From G963422445 sp963422445 (GTDB lineage: Bacteria; Pseudomonadota; Alphaproteobacteria; Thalassobaculales; Thalassobaculaceae), in NCBI GenBank assembly GCA_963422445.2, contig CAXXOV010000001.1:363686-427685 (forward strand): a DNA stretch of 64,000 bases. The letters run 5' to 3'. Under the pieces are notes generated by a model that worked only from the letters and a program-made list of their open reading frames with translations, did not search any database and was not told the DNA's origin. Within the stretch, counting starts at the first letter, position 1. Each line of letters begins with the position of its first letter. A program made the translations under genes and the position numbers. This document shows, one piece after another, positions 24,274 to 33,126 of this stretch.

Positions 24274-27250
24274 TGGTCGTCTCCATCGGCGCCGTCGCCT
24301 CGCCCGCGCAAGGTACGTCCTACTACGAGCGCGACGGCTACTACGCGAAGGACGACCCTGCCCACAAGGCCGCCAGCGCCTGGGCCGGAAAGGGCGCCGA
24401 GGGGCTGGGCCTCGAAGGCCCGGCCGACCCGGAGACGTTCCGCGCGGTACTCGAAGGCGAGGTGCCGGACGGATCGGGAAAGCGCCTGGGACGCCTCGAC
24501 AGGGACGGCAACCGCATCCATCGCCCCGGCCGCGACCTGACGTTCAGCGCGCCGAAGTCCGTGTCTCTCGCCGCGCTGGTCGGCGGCGACGGCCGCGTGG
24601 TCGAGGCCCATGACCGGGCCGTCGCCCGCACGCTTGCCTGGGTCGAGAAGAACGCCGCCGAGACCCGCATGCGGGATCCGGAGACGGGAAAGATGGTCCG
24701 GGCCGGCAACCAAAGGGTCGTGGCGGCAACGTTCCGCCATGACACCTCCCGCAACCTCGACCCCCAGCTTCATAGCCACGCCGTGCTCGCCAACATGGTG
24801 CAGGGCGGAGACGGGAAGTGGCGGACCATGGCGAACGAGTCGCTCTACCGCCAGCAGAAGCTGATCGGCATGGTCTACCGCAGCGAACTCGCCCGAGGCC
24901 TTGCCGGGCTCGGCTACGGCATCGAGAAGAGCCATGCCGACGGGCGCTTCGAGATCGCGGGCGTGCCGAGGAAGGTCATCGACGCCTTCTCCACCCGGCG
25001 CGCCGAGATCGAGGCCGCGGTCGCCGAGCGCGGCGCCGACGGAACCGCGGCCGATCCGCGGCTTGCCGAGCGCGCGGCGCTGATGACCCGGGCGCACAAG
25101 CGCGACGTCGACAAGGCGGCGCTGCGCGAGAGCTGGCAGCGGCAGGCCGCCGGACTCGAGTTCGATGCGCGGGCTATCGTCGCCGAGGCCCTGCCGCGGG
25201 ACGCCGGAAGGGAGCCGATCGCGGCGCGAGCGACGGACACCGTGCCGCGCGAGGCGGCGGCCCTTGCGGGCGCTGCCGGGAGGAAGGAGCCTGCGGGGCC
25301 GGACGGTGTTCCGAACACCCCGGCGGCGGAGGCCATGGAGTGGGCGGTCGCCATCTCGCCGAGCGCGAGGCGGTGTTCTCCCGCACCGACCTGCTCGCCG
25401 CCGCCCTCGCCTGGCAGCCCGGCGCGGTCGCCGTCGAGGCGGCGGAGAAGGCGGTGGACGATCTCTGGAAAGCTGGGACGCTCCATGCGGCGCCCGCGCA
25501 CGAGGCGGGCGACGGGATGACGACGGACAAGGCGCTCGCCGACGAGCGCGAGACGATCGGGCTGATGCGCGACGGCCAGGGGCGCGGACGGCCGGTGATG
25601 CGAAGCTGGATGGTGAGCGCGCGCCTGCACAGGGGACCGCTGACCCACGGGCAGCGGGAGGCGGTCAAGCTCATCCTCGGCGCGAAAGACTGGGTGGTGG
25701 GCGTACAGGGCTACGCCGGCACCGGCAAGACCAGAATGCTGAGGCGTGTCCAGGCGCTTGCCGAGAAGAACGGCTACCGGATGATGGGGCTCGCACCGTC
25801 GGCCTCGGCCGCCAGGACGCTCGGCGCGGAGGCCGGCATCGACGGCGAGACGCTGCAGCTCTTCCTCGCCCGCAACGCCGGCGTCGCGCAAGCGCGCCTC
25901 TCGAAGAAGGGCGAGCGCGACATGCGCGACGCGTTCAGGAAGACCGTGCTGGTGGTGGACGAAGGCTCGCTCGCCTCCACCGTCCAGGCCCGCGACCTGC
26001 TGCGGATCGCGACCGTCCTGCGCATCCCGCGGGTCGTGCTGGTCGGCGACTCGAAGCAGCTCGACGCGGTCGATGCCGGCAAGCCGTTCGCGCAGCTTCA
26101 GGCTGCCGGCATGAAGACCGCCATCATGGACGAGATCATGCGCCAGCGCGACCCCGACCTGAAGGCCGCGGTCGAGGCGAGCCTCGCCGGCGAAACGGCC
26201 AAGGCGTTCGGGAAGCTCGGCGCCAACGTCGCCGAGGTGAAGGCCGACAACATCGCCGGCGCCGTCGCCGCGCGCTGGCTCGCGCTCTCCCCGGAGATGC
26301 GCAACCGCACCGGGGTGATGGCCCCGAGCCACGCGCTCCGCCAAGCCATCAACGGCCATATCCGCGAGCGTCTCGCCCGTGAGGGCCGCATCCACGGCCC
26401 CGCACTCCAGAGCGAGCGGCTGGTCTCGAAGGGCTACACCAACGCGGAGAAGGCGCTCGCCGGGAACTATGCGGTGGGCGACGTCGTGGTCTTCCACCGA
26501 CCGTACAAGCGGATCGGCGTCGAGAAGGGCGACGAGCGCCGCGTGGCCGGCGTCGATCACGCGCGACGCGAGGTCCTGCTCGGCGGGGACGAGCACGGAA
26601 CGGTGGGCTGGAAACCCGGCGAAATTGCCGGGAGCCGGGGCGGCAGCGAGGTCTACCGGGCCGAGGCGCTCGAGCTCCGCGCCGGCGACCGCGTCCGCTG
26701 GACCCGCAACGACACCGTGCTCGGGCTCGTCAACAGCCACACCGCCGAGGTGGCGGCGGTGACCGGCGGCCGGGTGTCCTTCCGGCTCGAGGACGGGCGC
26801 ATGCTGAGCCTGAACGAAGGCGATCCGCAGCTGCGCCATCTCGACCATGCCTGGGCCTCGACCGTACATGCGTTCCAGGGCCGTACCGTCGACAACGTGA
26901 TCGCCGCCATGGAGGCAAACCATCCGCACCTCACCACGCAGAAGAGCTTCTACGTCGAGATCAGCCGCGCCCGCGACCGGGCGGAACTCGTGACCGACGA
27001 CGCCAAGGCGCTGCGCGAGCAGCTCGAAGCGGCGACGGGCGAGCGGATTTCAGCACTGGAGGGGATCGGAGAAACGACGCGGGAGGCGGCAAAGGGTGCA
27101 GAGGTCGCACGGGCGGGTGAACGGAAGCCGGATTCCGGCGTCGGACCCAGCGGCCGGAAGGAATGGGGGGATCCCGAGGCTTCGTCGAAGGAACGCGAAG
27201 TGCTTGTTCCCGAGCGCGGCCGGGGGGCCGGGATGGATTTCAGCCTATAG
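24273..27250 (+). pseudogene. traI: TraI, MobF-class relaxase/helicase, interrupted by one frameshift
   Basis: The N-terminal part carries the MobF relaxase domain. Catalytic tyrosines lie in TSYYERDGYYAKDD, and the metal-binding HxH in LDPQLHSHAVLANM. The C-terminal part carries the SF1 helicase (Walker A in GYAGTGKTRML near 25720, VVDEGSL, LVGDSKQLDAVDAG, and a late STVHAFQGRTVDNVI). The frame changes near 25350: residues EWAVA continue as HLAEREAVFSRTDLLAAAL in another frame, and one additional C in gtcgccatc would restore a normal join. The span is one base short of whole codons; the repaired protein would be 992 residues. If the shift is real, the first product (415 residues) still holds the whole nicking domain but no helicase. 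Confidence 0.88.
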
Positions 27251-27261
27251 AGAAGATCCTG

Positions 27262-27302
27262 TTGCCCGCGATCGCATTTCTGTATAAAATTCTTGCAAGA
27301 AT
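27262..27302 (+). promoter_or_regulatory. Promoter and palindromic operator of the HTH/ImmA gene
   Basis: TTGCCC (27262-27267) and TATAAA (27283-27288), spaced 15 bp and with a TG just before the -10, form a plausible promoter. ATTCTTGCAAGAAT (27289-27302) is a perfect 14-bp palindrome over the expected transcription start, 37 bases before the start codon at 27339. This is the usual place for an autorepressor site, here presumably bound by the XRE domain of the first gene. The local AT-richness contrasts with the surrounding DNA. Confidence 0.6.
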
Positions 27303-27338
27303 AAATACGCAAGACTAGATGGGATAGTGGAGGCCTTC

Positions 27339-28445
27339 ATGACGATCCATCTGATCGGAACGCGGCTCAAGGCGCTGCGCGAAGAGCGCAAGCTCTCCCA
27401 GGACGATCTTGCGCGGCTGTTCGGTTTCAAGGATCGGCAGACCGTTTCGGCCATTGAGACCGGCGCACGTCGCGTGACGGCGGAAGAACTGGTGCTGGCG
27501 GTCGAGAGGCTGGATGCGCCCCTCGAGCACTTTACCGATCCGTTTCGGCTCGTCGGCGAGGGTCGCTTCTCATGGCGGCAGACGGGAGTCGGAGCAGATC
27601 AACTCGGTGAATACGAACGCGATGCCGGCTGCTGGATCGCAGCGTTTCGGGTGCTGGCGCCGCAGGTCGGGCGCGACACCCCCCTCATGCGTCGGGCGTT
27701 GGGCCTTACTCGCCACTCGCGTTTCGAGCACGCCATGCTGGCCGGCGAGCGGTTTGTCGCCGAGTTTGGTCTTGGCGAGACGCCGGCCACGGGCCTGGTC
27801 GAAGTCATGGAGCGGGAACTGGGTATCTTGGTTCTCATGGTCGACGCTCATGACGGCATTTCCGGTGCGGCTTGCCGGTTGCCCGAGCTGGATACAGTGC
27901 TGATCGCACGCCATGAGGTCGAAGGCCGTCGTCACTTCGACCTCGCGCACGAGCTGTTTCACATCCTGACCTGGGACGCCATGCCGCCAGAACATTCCGA
28001 AGAGGCACGGGAAACCGGCGGCAACCGGGTAGAGCAACTTGCGAACAATTTCGCGGCGGCAGTGCTGATGCCGGCCTCGACGCTGGAAAGGGCTAGCGGT
28101 TGGACGGGCCTCGCGAGCAAGGACTTGATCGCGCGACTGAACACGGTGGCGGACGAACTTCGCGTGACGTCTTCGGCGCTGCGATGGCGGCTGGTTGCGC
28201 TCGGCGAACTGAGGCCGGCCGTGGCGCGCTCCCTGTCGGAGGCGGCCTTGCGCAACAACGGACACGCAGTCGTTGCCGGCGCAACGCCGGCCTTGTTCTC
28301 GAAACCTTTCGTCGAGGTTCTCGGTCTCGCCATCAAGGGGGGCCATGTGTCAATACGGCGTGTAGCCGACTTGCTCGATCTGACCGTCGAGGACCTGACA
28401 GATTTGCTCGCGACGCACGGTGTCGAGCACCCGGTCGACTTGTGA
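27339..28445 (+). CDS. XRE helix-turn-helix / ImmA-IrrE metallopeptidase fusion
   Basis: This 368-residue protein joins an N-terminal XRE helix-turn-helix (about residues 3-58, TRLKALREERKLSQDDLAR) to an ImmA/IrrE zinc peptidase domain with HELFH near residue 204, followed by the family's VEQLANNFAAAVLMP helix. In phage-type systems such proteases cleave or are paired with repressors. The fused form is common in toxin-antitoxin-like pairs, where it serves as regulator/antitoxin. I chose ATG 27339 because ggagg precedes it. The next gene, a PIN-like protein, starts 6 bases after the stop, so the two are one unit. Its base composition looks lower in GC than the tra genes, suggesting separate acquisition. 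Confidence 0.82.
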   Translation: MTIHLIGTRLKALREERKLSQDDLARLFGFKDRQTVSAIETGARRVTAEELVLAVERLDAPLEHFTDPFRLVGEGRFSWRQTGVGADQLGEYERDAGCWIAAFRVLAPQVGRDTPLMRRALGLTRHSRFEHAMLAGERFVAEFGLGETPATGLVEVMERELGILVLMVDAHDGISGAACRLPELDTVLIARHEVEGRRHFDLAHELFHILTWDAMPPEHSEEARETGGNRVEQLANNFAAAVLMPASTLERASGWTGLASKDLIARLNTVADELRVTSSALRWRLVALGELRPAVARSLSEAALRNNGHAVVAGATPALFSKPFVEVLGLAIKGGHVSIRRVADLLDLTVEDLTDLLATHGVEHPVDL

Positions 28446-28451
28446 AGTGCA

Positions 28452-28964
28452 ATGGCGCGACACCATGGCCCCATATTCGTGGACACGAACGTCATATTGG
28501 CATGTCACCGGATCGATTCATGGCGCGCACTCGCGGGAGGCTACCGGGTCGAGACCATCGAGGATTGCATGACCGAAACGCAGACGGGATTCCAGCGACG
28601 GCGGTCCGAGCAGCAGATCGATGCGCACGAATTGCGCGCATCTCTGGCGGCAGTTCATCCCGTCGCGGACTGCCAGCGGGCCGAACTAGCGGTGCGGATA
28701 CCCGACATCGCGCTGGACATGGGCGAAGCGTCGCTGTGGGCTCATGCACTGAACCGGAACGACGACTGGCTCCTGTGCGGACCCGACAGGGCCAGTCTCC
28801 GTTGCGGTGTGAGGCTGGGGTTTCGCGGGCGGCTGGTATCACTGCAAGGTCTTCTCAGCGACATCGGCTACCGGCCAGAGTCTTCGCTGCGATCGGCATA
28901 CACAAGAAGATGGCACGACAGGACAGTTGGCCAACTTATTCTGACCGAGGAAGGTGGTTCATGA
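28452..28964 (+). CDS. PIN-like domain protein, putative ribonuclease toxin
   Basis: This 170-residue protein begins with GPIFVDTNVILACHR, the PIN start with the first catalytic Asp, and has a late NRNDDWLLCGPDRASLR block, where PIN enzymes place further acidic residues. PIN domains are metal-dependent RNases, used as toxins in VapBC pairs. It follows the HTH/ImmA gene after 6 bases and precedes the SIR2-APAZ gene by 52 bases. The partner upstream is therefore likely its antitoxin and regulator. It could equally be an effector attached to the Argonaute operon. Confidence 0.65.
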   Translation: MARHHGPIFVDTNVILACHRIDSWRALAGGYRVETIEDCMTETQTGFQRRRSEQQIDAHELRASLAAVHPVADCQRAELAVRIPDIALDMGEASLWAHALNRNDDWLLCGPDRASLRCGVRLGFRGRLVSLQGLLSDIGYRPESSLRSAYTRRWHDRTVGQLILTEEGGS

Positions 28965-29016
28965 GTCGCCGCTTGCCCCAGTGATCGACCGGCTTGCAAT
29001 GAAGGGCGGCGACGGC

Positions 29017-30831
29017 ATGCAGAAGCGGGATTGGTCAACGCCTCAGGTCATCACCCCTCTCACGTCGTCTGGAGACAGGACGGCGGAGAATACCTTGGAT
29101 ATTCCTGCATTCTTACGCCTGTTCCAGATGCGTTCAACGCAGATCATGTGGTTTCTCGGTGCGGGCGCCTCGCGGTCGGCGGGAATCAGGACTGCTGGAG
29201 ACATGATCTGGGACTTCAAGCAGCGGCTCTATCGCTCGCAGAGAAAGCTGCCGCCATCGGCAATCACGGACATTGGCGAACCTGCGGTGCGACGCAAGCT
29301 GCAGGCCCATTTCGATGCGCAAGGCGACTTTCCGCCGGCGGGGTCGGAGATGGAGTACCCGGCATACTTTGAAGCGACCTACCATGCGCCTCGGGACCGG
29401 CGCGCTTATGTCGACGAGCTGATCGCCCGTGGCAAACCGTCGTTCGGACACTTGGCGCTGGCGTTGCTCATGGCCGAGAAACTCTGCCGCATCGTCTGGA
29501 CGACCAATTTTGACCGCGCGCTGGAGGACGCCGCCGCGAACATCCTCGGAGGTACGGGCCATCTGGTGACGGGCGACCTGGGAGAACCGGAGAAGATCCG
29601 GCGTGCTCTTGAGGAGAGCCGGTGGCCCGTCTACGGAAAGCTGCATGGCGACTATCACTCCGAGGCACTGAAGAACACGGATGCCGAGTTGCGCGAGCAG
29701 GACGCGGAGATGCGTCGCAGCTTGGTCGATTCCTGCCGGCGACATGGCTTGGCTGTCGTCGGCTACAGCGGCAGAGACGCCTCGGTGATGGAGGTGTTCG
29801 ATGAAGCGCTGGACGATGGTCGAGGATTTCCGGGCGGATTGTTCTGGTTCAAGCGAAACAAGAATGAATCGTTCAGGGCGGTCTCCGACATGATGGAGCG
29901 TGCCCGGTCGCTCGGGATCGATGCGCATATAGTCGAGGCCGAGACGTTCGATGAGCTGTTCGTCGATTTGGTCCGCTACCTGCCCCAGACTGCCGACAAG
30001 ATGCAGAGCCTGGACAGCACCGTGCGGCCGCGTCTGGGAAACACGAAGCCGCGCAAGAGCGTCCGAACGACGCCGGCCATCCGCACCAACGCCTTGGCCG
30101 TAGCGTCGAGGCCCGCGATGTGCCGGCTGGTGGACTGCACCATTGGCGGGTACGAGGAGATCGATGAGGCAATCGAGGCGGCGGAAGTGGATATCGTCGC
30201 GCGCCGGAGTCGACATGGGGTGCTTGCCTTCGGACGAGATGTGGACATCCGAAAGGCCTTCGAGCCTTTCGACATCAAGGAATTCAACACGCATCCTCTC
30301 TCGGCTAAGCGCCTCGTCCGCGAAACGGGCGAGCGTGGTCTGGTCCGCGAAGCGCTTTTCCGGGCGGTCGGACAGACATCGGATCTGCGACTGCGTCGCC
30401 GGGGGCGTGCGACGGTGCTGCTGCCCGATCCAGAGAAGGTCCATGCCTCAGTGTTCAATTCGGAAAACGCCCGGCCGGTCGATCAAGTGACGGGAACTGT
30501 CCCCGGGATCTCCGTAGCGTGGAGCGAGGCTTGCAGGTTGCGCATGGACTATCGGCTCGACCAGACATGGCTTCTTCTTGAGCCGATGATCGAGACCGAA
30601 CTGCCTGACGACGCGCCGGACGAGGTGGTGGAAACTACGCGCGAGTTTGTGCGTGAGCGTCGGGCGGGGCGTCACAACCGTATGGCCAATGCGTTGCTGG
30701 TCGGTTGGATCTCTCTCGTCTTCGGAGAGGCGCAGAGCGTTCGGCTCAGGGTGTTCGATATCGGCGACGGCGTGGACGCGGAATTCGAGTTGTTGCGAAC
30801 ATCGGCGTTCAGTGGACAGGCGCAGCGATGA
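29017..30831 (+). CDS. SIR2-APAZ effector protein of a short-Argonaute system (SPARSA type)
   Basis: This 604-residue protein has an N-terminal SIR2-like NADase domain: FLGAGASRSAGI near residue 47, IVWTTNFDRALEDA near 160, VYGKLHGDYHS near 207, and GLAVVGYSGRDASVMEVF near 247. Beyond about residue 360 lies an APAZ-like region that in this family docks on a short Argonaute lacking PAZ. Known SIR2-pAgo pairs sense invading DNA through an RNA guide and then deplete NAD+, killing or stalling the infected cell. ATG 29017 was preferred over upstream GTG/ATG because aaggg lies at suitable spacing. The stop overlaps the pAgo start (ATGA). Confidence 0.85.
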   Translation: MQKRDWSTPQVITPLTSSGDRTAENTLDIPAFLRLFQMRSTQIMWFLGAGASRSAGIRTAGDMIWDFKQRLYRSQRKLPPSAITDIGEPAVRRKLQAHFDAQGDFPPAGSEMEYPAYFEATYHAPRDRRAYVDELIARGKPSFGHLALALLMAEKLCRIVWTTNFDRALEDAAANILGGTGHLVTGDLGEPEKIRRALEESRWPVYGKLHGDYHSEALKNTDAELREQDAEMRRSLVDSCRRHGLAVVGYSGRDASVMEVFDEALDDGRGFPGGLFWFKRNKNESFRAVSDMMERARSLGIDAHIVEAETFDELFVDLVRYLPQTADKMQSLDSTVRPRLGNTKPRKSVRTTPAIRTNALAVASRPAMCRLVDCTIGGYEEIDEAIEAAEVDIVARRSRHGVLAFGRDVDIRKAFEPFDIKEFNTHPLSAKRLVRETGERGLVREALFRAVGQTSDLRLRRRGRATVLLPDPEKVHASVFNSENARPVDQVTGTVPGISVAWSEACRLRMDYRLDQTWLLLEPMIETELPDDAPDEVVETTREFVRERRAGRHNRMANALLVGWISLVFGEAQSVRLRVFDIGDGVDAEFELLRTSAFSGQAQR

Positions 30832-32258
30832 GCACGCCGTCGAGGACCTACCACTTGCCCGGCCACATCGTACTCGGTGAACCCGGACTGCGGTTCGGAT
30901 CGACTGGGGCGGGTGATGTCGACAATCATCCGCTTCGAGGGCTGTTGCGTTTCGGTCCCTACAGTCGGGACAAGATATCCGCGGTGTCCAATCCCATCCG
31001 AATCGCGATGATTGCGCCTGAGGGCGAGACCGACCGCGTGGTCAGTCAGATTCGTGAACTCGAACAAGTCCACCATCCACGGGAACGCAGGGCCTATCTC
31101 CCCGCCTATCCGGGGTTCGAGAAGGTGTTCGGCGTACGGCTGGTGCGTGGAGAGGCCGGAACCTCTGTCGAGCTGCCATCTGATCTTTCGTCCCGCATGA
31201 GCGACTCGGAAACCCCGCATGTGGTGCTGGGCCAGGCCCTGACGAAGGCATTGTTCGCTTTGCGCAATCTTCGCGACGCATTCGATGTCGTGGTGATCTT
31301 GCTGAGACAGGACTGGCAGACGGGCTTTCACGGTCCTGCGGGCGACGACTTCGACCTGCATGACTACGTCAAGGCCTATTCGGCGTCGGAGGGCATCTGC
31401 GTTCAGTTCCTACGGGAAGACAAGGCGCTCGACTATTTCTGCCGTTGCAGCGTTGCCTGGCGTTTGGGGATCGCGCTCTATACAAAGGCCGGCGGCGTCC
31501 CATGGGTGCTGGCCGATGTCGATCCCGGCACGGTCTTCATCGGGATTGGCTATGCGCTGCGTTCGGACTCCAGTCCCGATTCGCGGTTTGCGATCTGCTG
31601 CAGCCAGGTATTCGATGCCAAAGGCTCGGGGCTGGAGTTCGTTGCGTACGAAGCCAACGACGTCAGGCTGTTCGGCAAGAACCCCTTCCTGCGACGCGAG
31701 CAGATGCTGAAGGTGATGGCACGCAGCCTCTCGATCTATCAACGCAAGCATTCCGGCGATTCGCCGCGTCGAGTGGTCGTGCACAAGAGCACGGAGTTCC
31801 GGCAGGAAGAGGTGGATGGCGTGTTCGACGCATTCTCGGGTGCCGACAACATCGAGCTCGTTCATGTTCAACGGAGCTGCGGCTGGCGTGGAGTACTGAT
31901 CCCGGCCCACAAACGAGTGCATGGTTATCCGTGCCGACGGGGAACGACATTTCAGCTGGGGCCGCAGGAGGCGCTGCTTTGGACCCAGGGAAATCTGCCG
32001 GAAGTCGCGAACGGAAGGGACTATTTCAAGGAAGGAAAGGGGATCCCGGAACCCCTGTTGCTCGTACGCCATGCAGGATTGGGGTTGATCGACGATCTGT
32101 GCCGGGAGACGTTGGCGTTGACGAAGATGGACTGGAACAATGATGGCCCCTATGATCGACTCCCTGCGACTCTCAACTTTGCTGATACGCTCGCCATGAT
32201 CGTGAAGCGGATGCCGAAGCTGCAACCGCACTCCTACCCGGTGCGATTATTCATGTAG
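30828..32258 (+). CDS. Short prokaryotic Argonaute (MID-PIWI), partner of SIR2-APAZ
   Basis: This 476-residue protein has the length and text of short pAgos: an N-terminal start ending in ILGEP-like sequence (HIVLGEPGLRFG), a MID part (DVVVILLRQDWQ ... LHDYVKAYSASEGICVQF), and a PIWI part (WRLGIALYTKAGGVPWVLA, FIGIGYALRS, SPRRVVVHKSTEFRQEE, and the end LPATLNFADTLAMIVKRMP). Short pAgos lack PAZ and usually lack the slicing tetrad; I see no full DEDX set here. It should bind a guide RNA and target DNA and switch on the SIR2 NADase. The 4-base overlap gives a fixed 1:1 pairing. Confidence 0.85.
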   Translation: MSTPSRTYHLPGHIVLGEPGLRFGSTGAGDVDNHPLRGLLRFGPYSRDKISAVSNPIRIAMIAPEGETDRVVSQIRELEQVHHPRERRAYLPAYPGFEKVFGVRLVRGEAGTSVELPSDLSSRMSDSETPHVVLGQALTKALFALRNLRDAFDVVVILLRQDWQTGFHGPAGDDFDLHDYVKAYSASEGICVQFLREDKALDYFCRCSVAWRLGIALYTKAGGVPWVLADVDPGTVFIGIGYALRSDSSPDSRFAICCSQVFDAKGSGLEFVAYEANDVRLFGKNPFLRREQMLKVMARSLSIYQRKHSGDSPRRVVVHKSTEFRQEEVDGVFDAFSGADNIELVHVQRSCGWRGVLIPAHKRVHGYPCRRGTTFQLGPQEALLWTQGNLPEVANGRDYFKEGKGIPEPLLLVRHAGLGLIDDLCRETLALTKMDWNNDGPYDRLPATLNFADTLAMIVKRMPKLQPHSYPVRLFM

Positions 32259-32301
32259 GTGATCGGTCGCTCCGGTAGATTCAGAATACAGAAGATTTCC
32301 G

Positions 32302-32319
32302 CAAGTCGTTGACGACTTG
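32302..32319. terminator. Hairpin between convergent pAgo and DISARM operons
   Basis: CAAGTCG-ttga-CGACTTG is a perfect 7-bp stem with a 4-base loop in the 73-bp gap between the pAgo stop and the drmC stop. Its place suits a bidirectional terminator, but no strong T-run follows on either strand. Confidence 0.35.
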
Positions 32320-32331
32320 TTCGATCAAGGC

Positions 32332-33126
32332 TCAAGAGAACAGCAGTCTTTCAAGGTTACCTTGCTGGATCAGCGATATAAAATGCTCCTCGATCCTGCA
32401 TGCGATGGATGGGGAGTTCACTAGCAAGCCGAGTTCGATGTTTCGTTTCTGCGCCGCTTCCGTAAAATTGGCCGACGTCACGAGCGCTTGCCGACCGTCA
32501 ATGACCACGCACTTGGCATGCATCGAACTGGCCGTGCGGCCAGCGGGTTCCAGCGACCGAGGATCGTAGTAGACGCGCGGCAGGCGATTGCCGGGCCATT
32601 CGTTGCGAACGAATTCGTTTGCGAAGCGCCGTAGTATGTCGCGGTCGATGGAAGTATCGCCGTGCTGACGGCGGACATCGATGCACAGGGTTGCCTCAAG
32701 AGACTCGTCGTTGTCGAGCCGGTCGGCCAAGGCCTTGAACACGGATTTTCCCTGACGCACCGCGAAACCGACGGCCAACGCTCGCTCGCGCGCCTTGCCG
32801 AACAGTTGTCGCATGACGACGCTGGTATCACGTGCGCTGCCGGTCGCATCCGGGCCGCTGACGACCACTTCGACGGGCAATGAGGAGCCGCCGGCCGATT
32901 GTGCGCCGGCGGCGAAGGCGCGAAGCAGGAGCGCGATGTGGGCGGACGGCATGTCTCTCGCGATGAGTTCCCCGACGTATTGCGCCAGCAGTGCGGCGTG
33001 ATCGGCGGCGATGTGGTCGCGCAGAGACAGTGCACTCAAGGGCGGTGACAGAAGACCGGCCTCCAGCAGACCGGCCAGTCGGATGAGATCCTGACGGTCG
33101 GCCGCCGCCAACGCATCGAATTCCAT
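32332..33126 (-). CDS. drmC: DrmC, phospholipase D-like protein of DISARM
   Basis: This 264-residue protein has one PLD (HKD) motif near residue 202: MHAKCVVIDGRQALVTSANF, with a following NxE. It is the last gene of the minus-strand DISARM operon, with its start overlapping the drmB stop by one base (TGATG). In studied DISARM systems DrmC is a PLD-fold protein that can be dispensable. Its role may be nucleic-acid cleavage or assembly. The upstream extension of the frame overlaps drmB and is not used. Confidence 0.85.
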   Translation of the reverse strand: MEFDALAAADRQDLIRLAGLLEAGLLSPPLSALSLRDHIAADHAALLAQYVGELIARDMPSAHIALLLRAFAAGAQSAGGSSLPVEVVVSGPDATGSARDTSVVMRQLFGKARERALAVGFAVRQGKSVFKALADRLDNDESLEATLCIDVRRQHGDTSIDRDILRRFANEFVRNEWPGNRLPRVYYDPRSLEPAGRTASSMHAKCVVIDGRQALVTSANFTEAAQKRNIELGLLVNSPSIACRIEEHFISLIQQGNLERLLFS

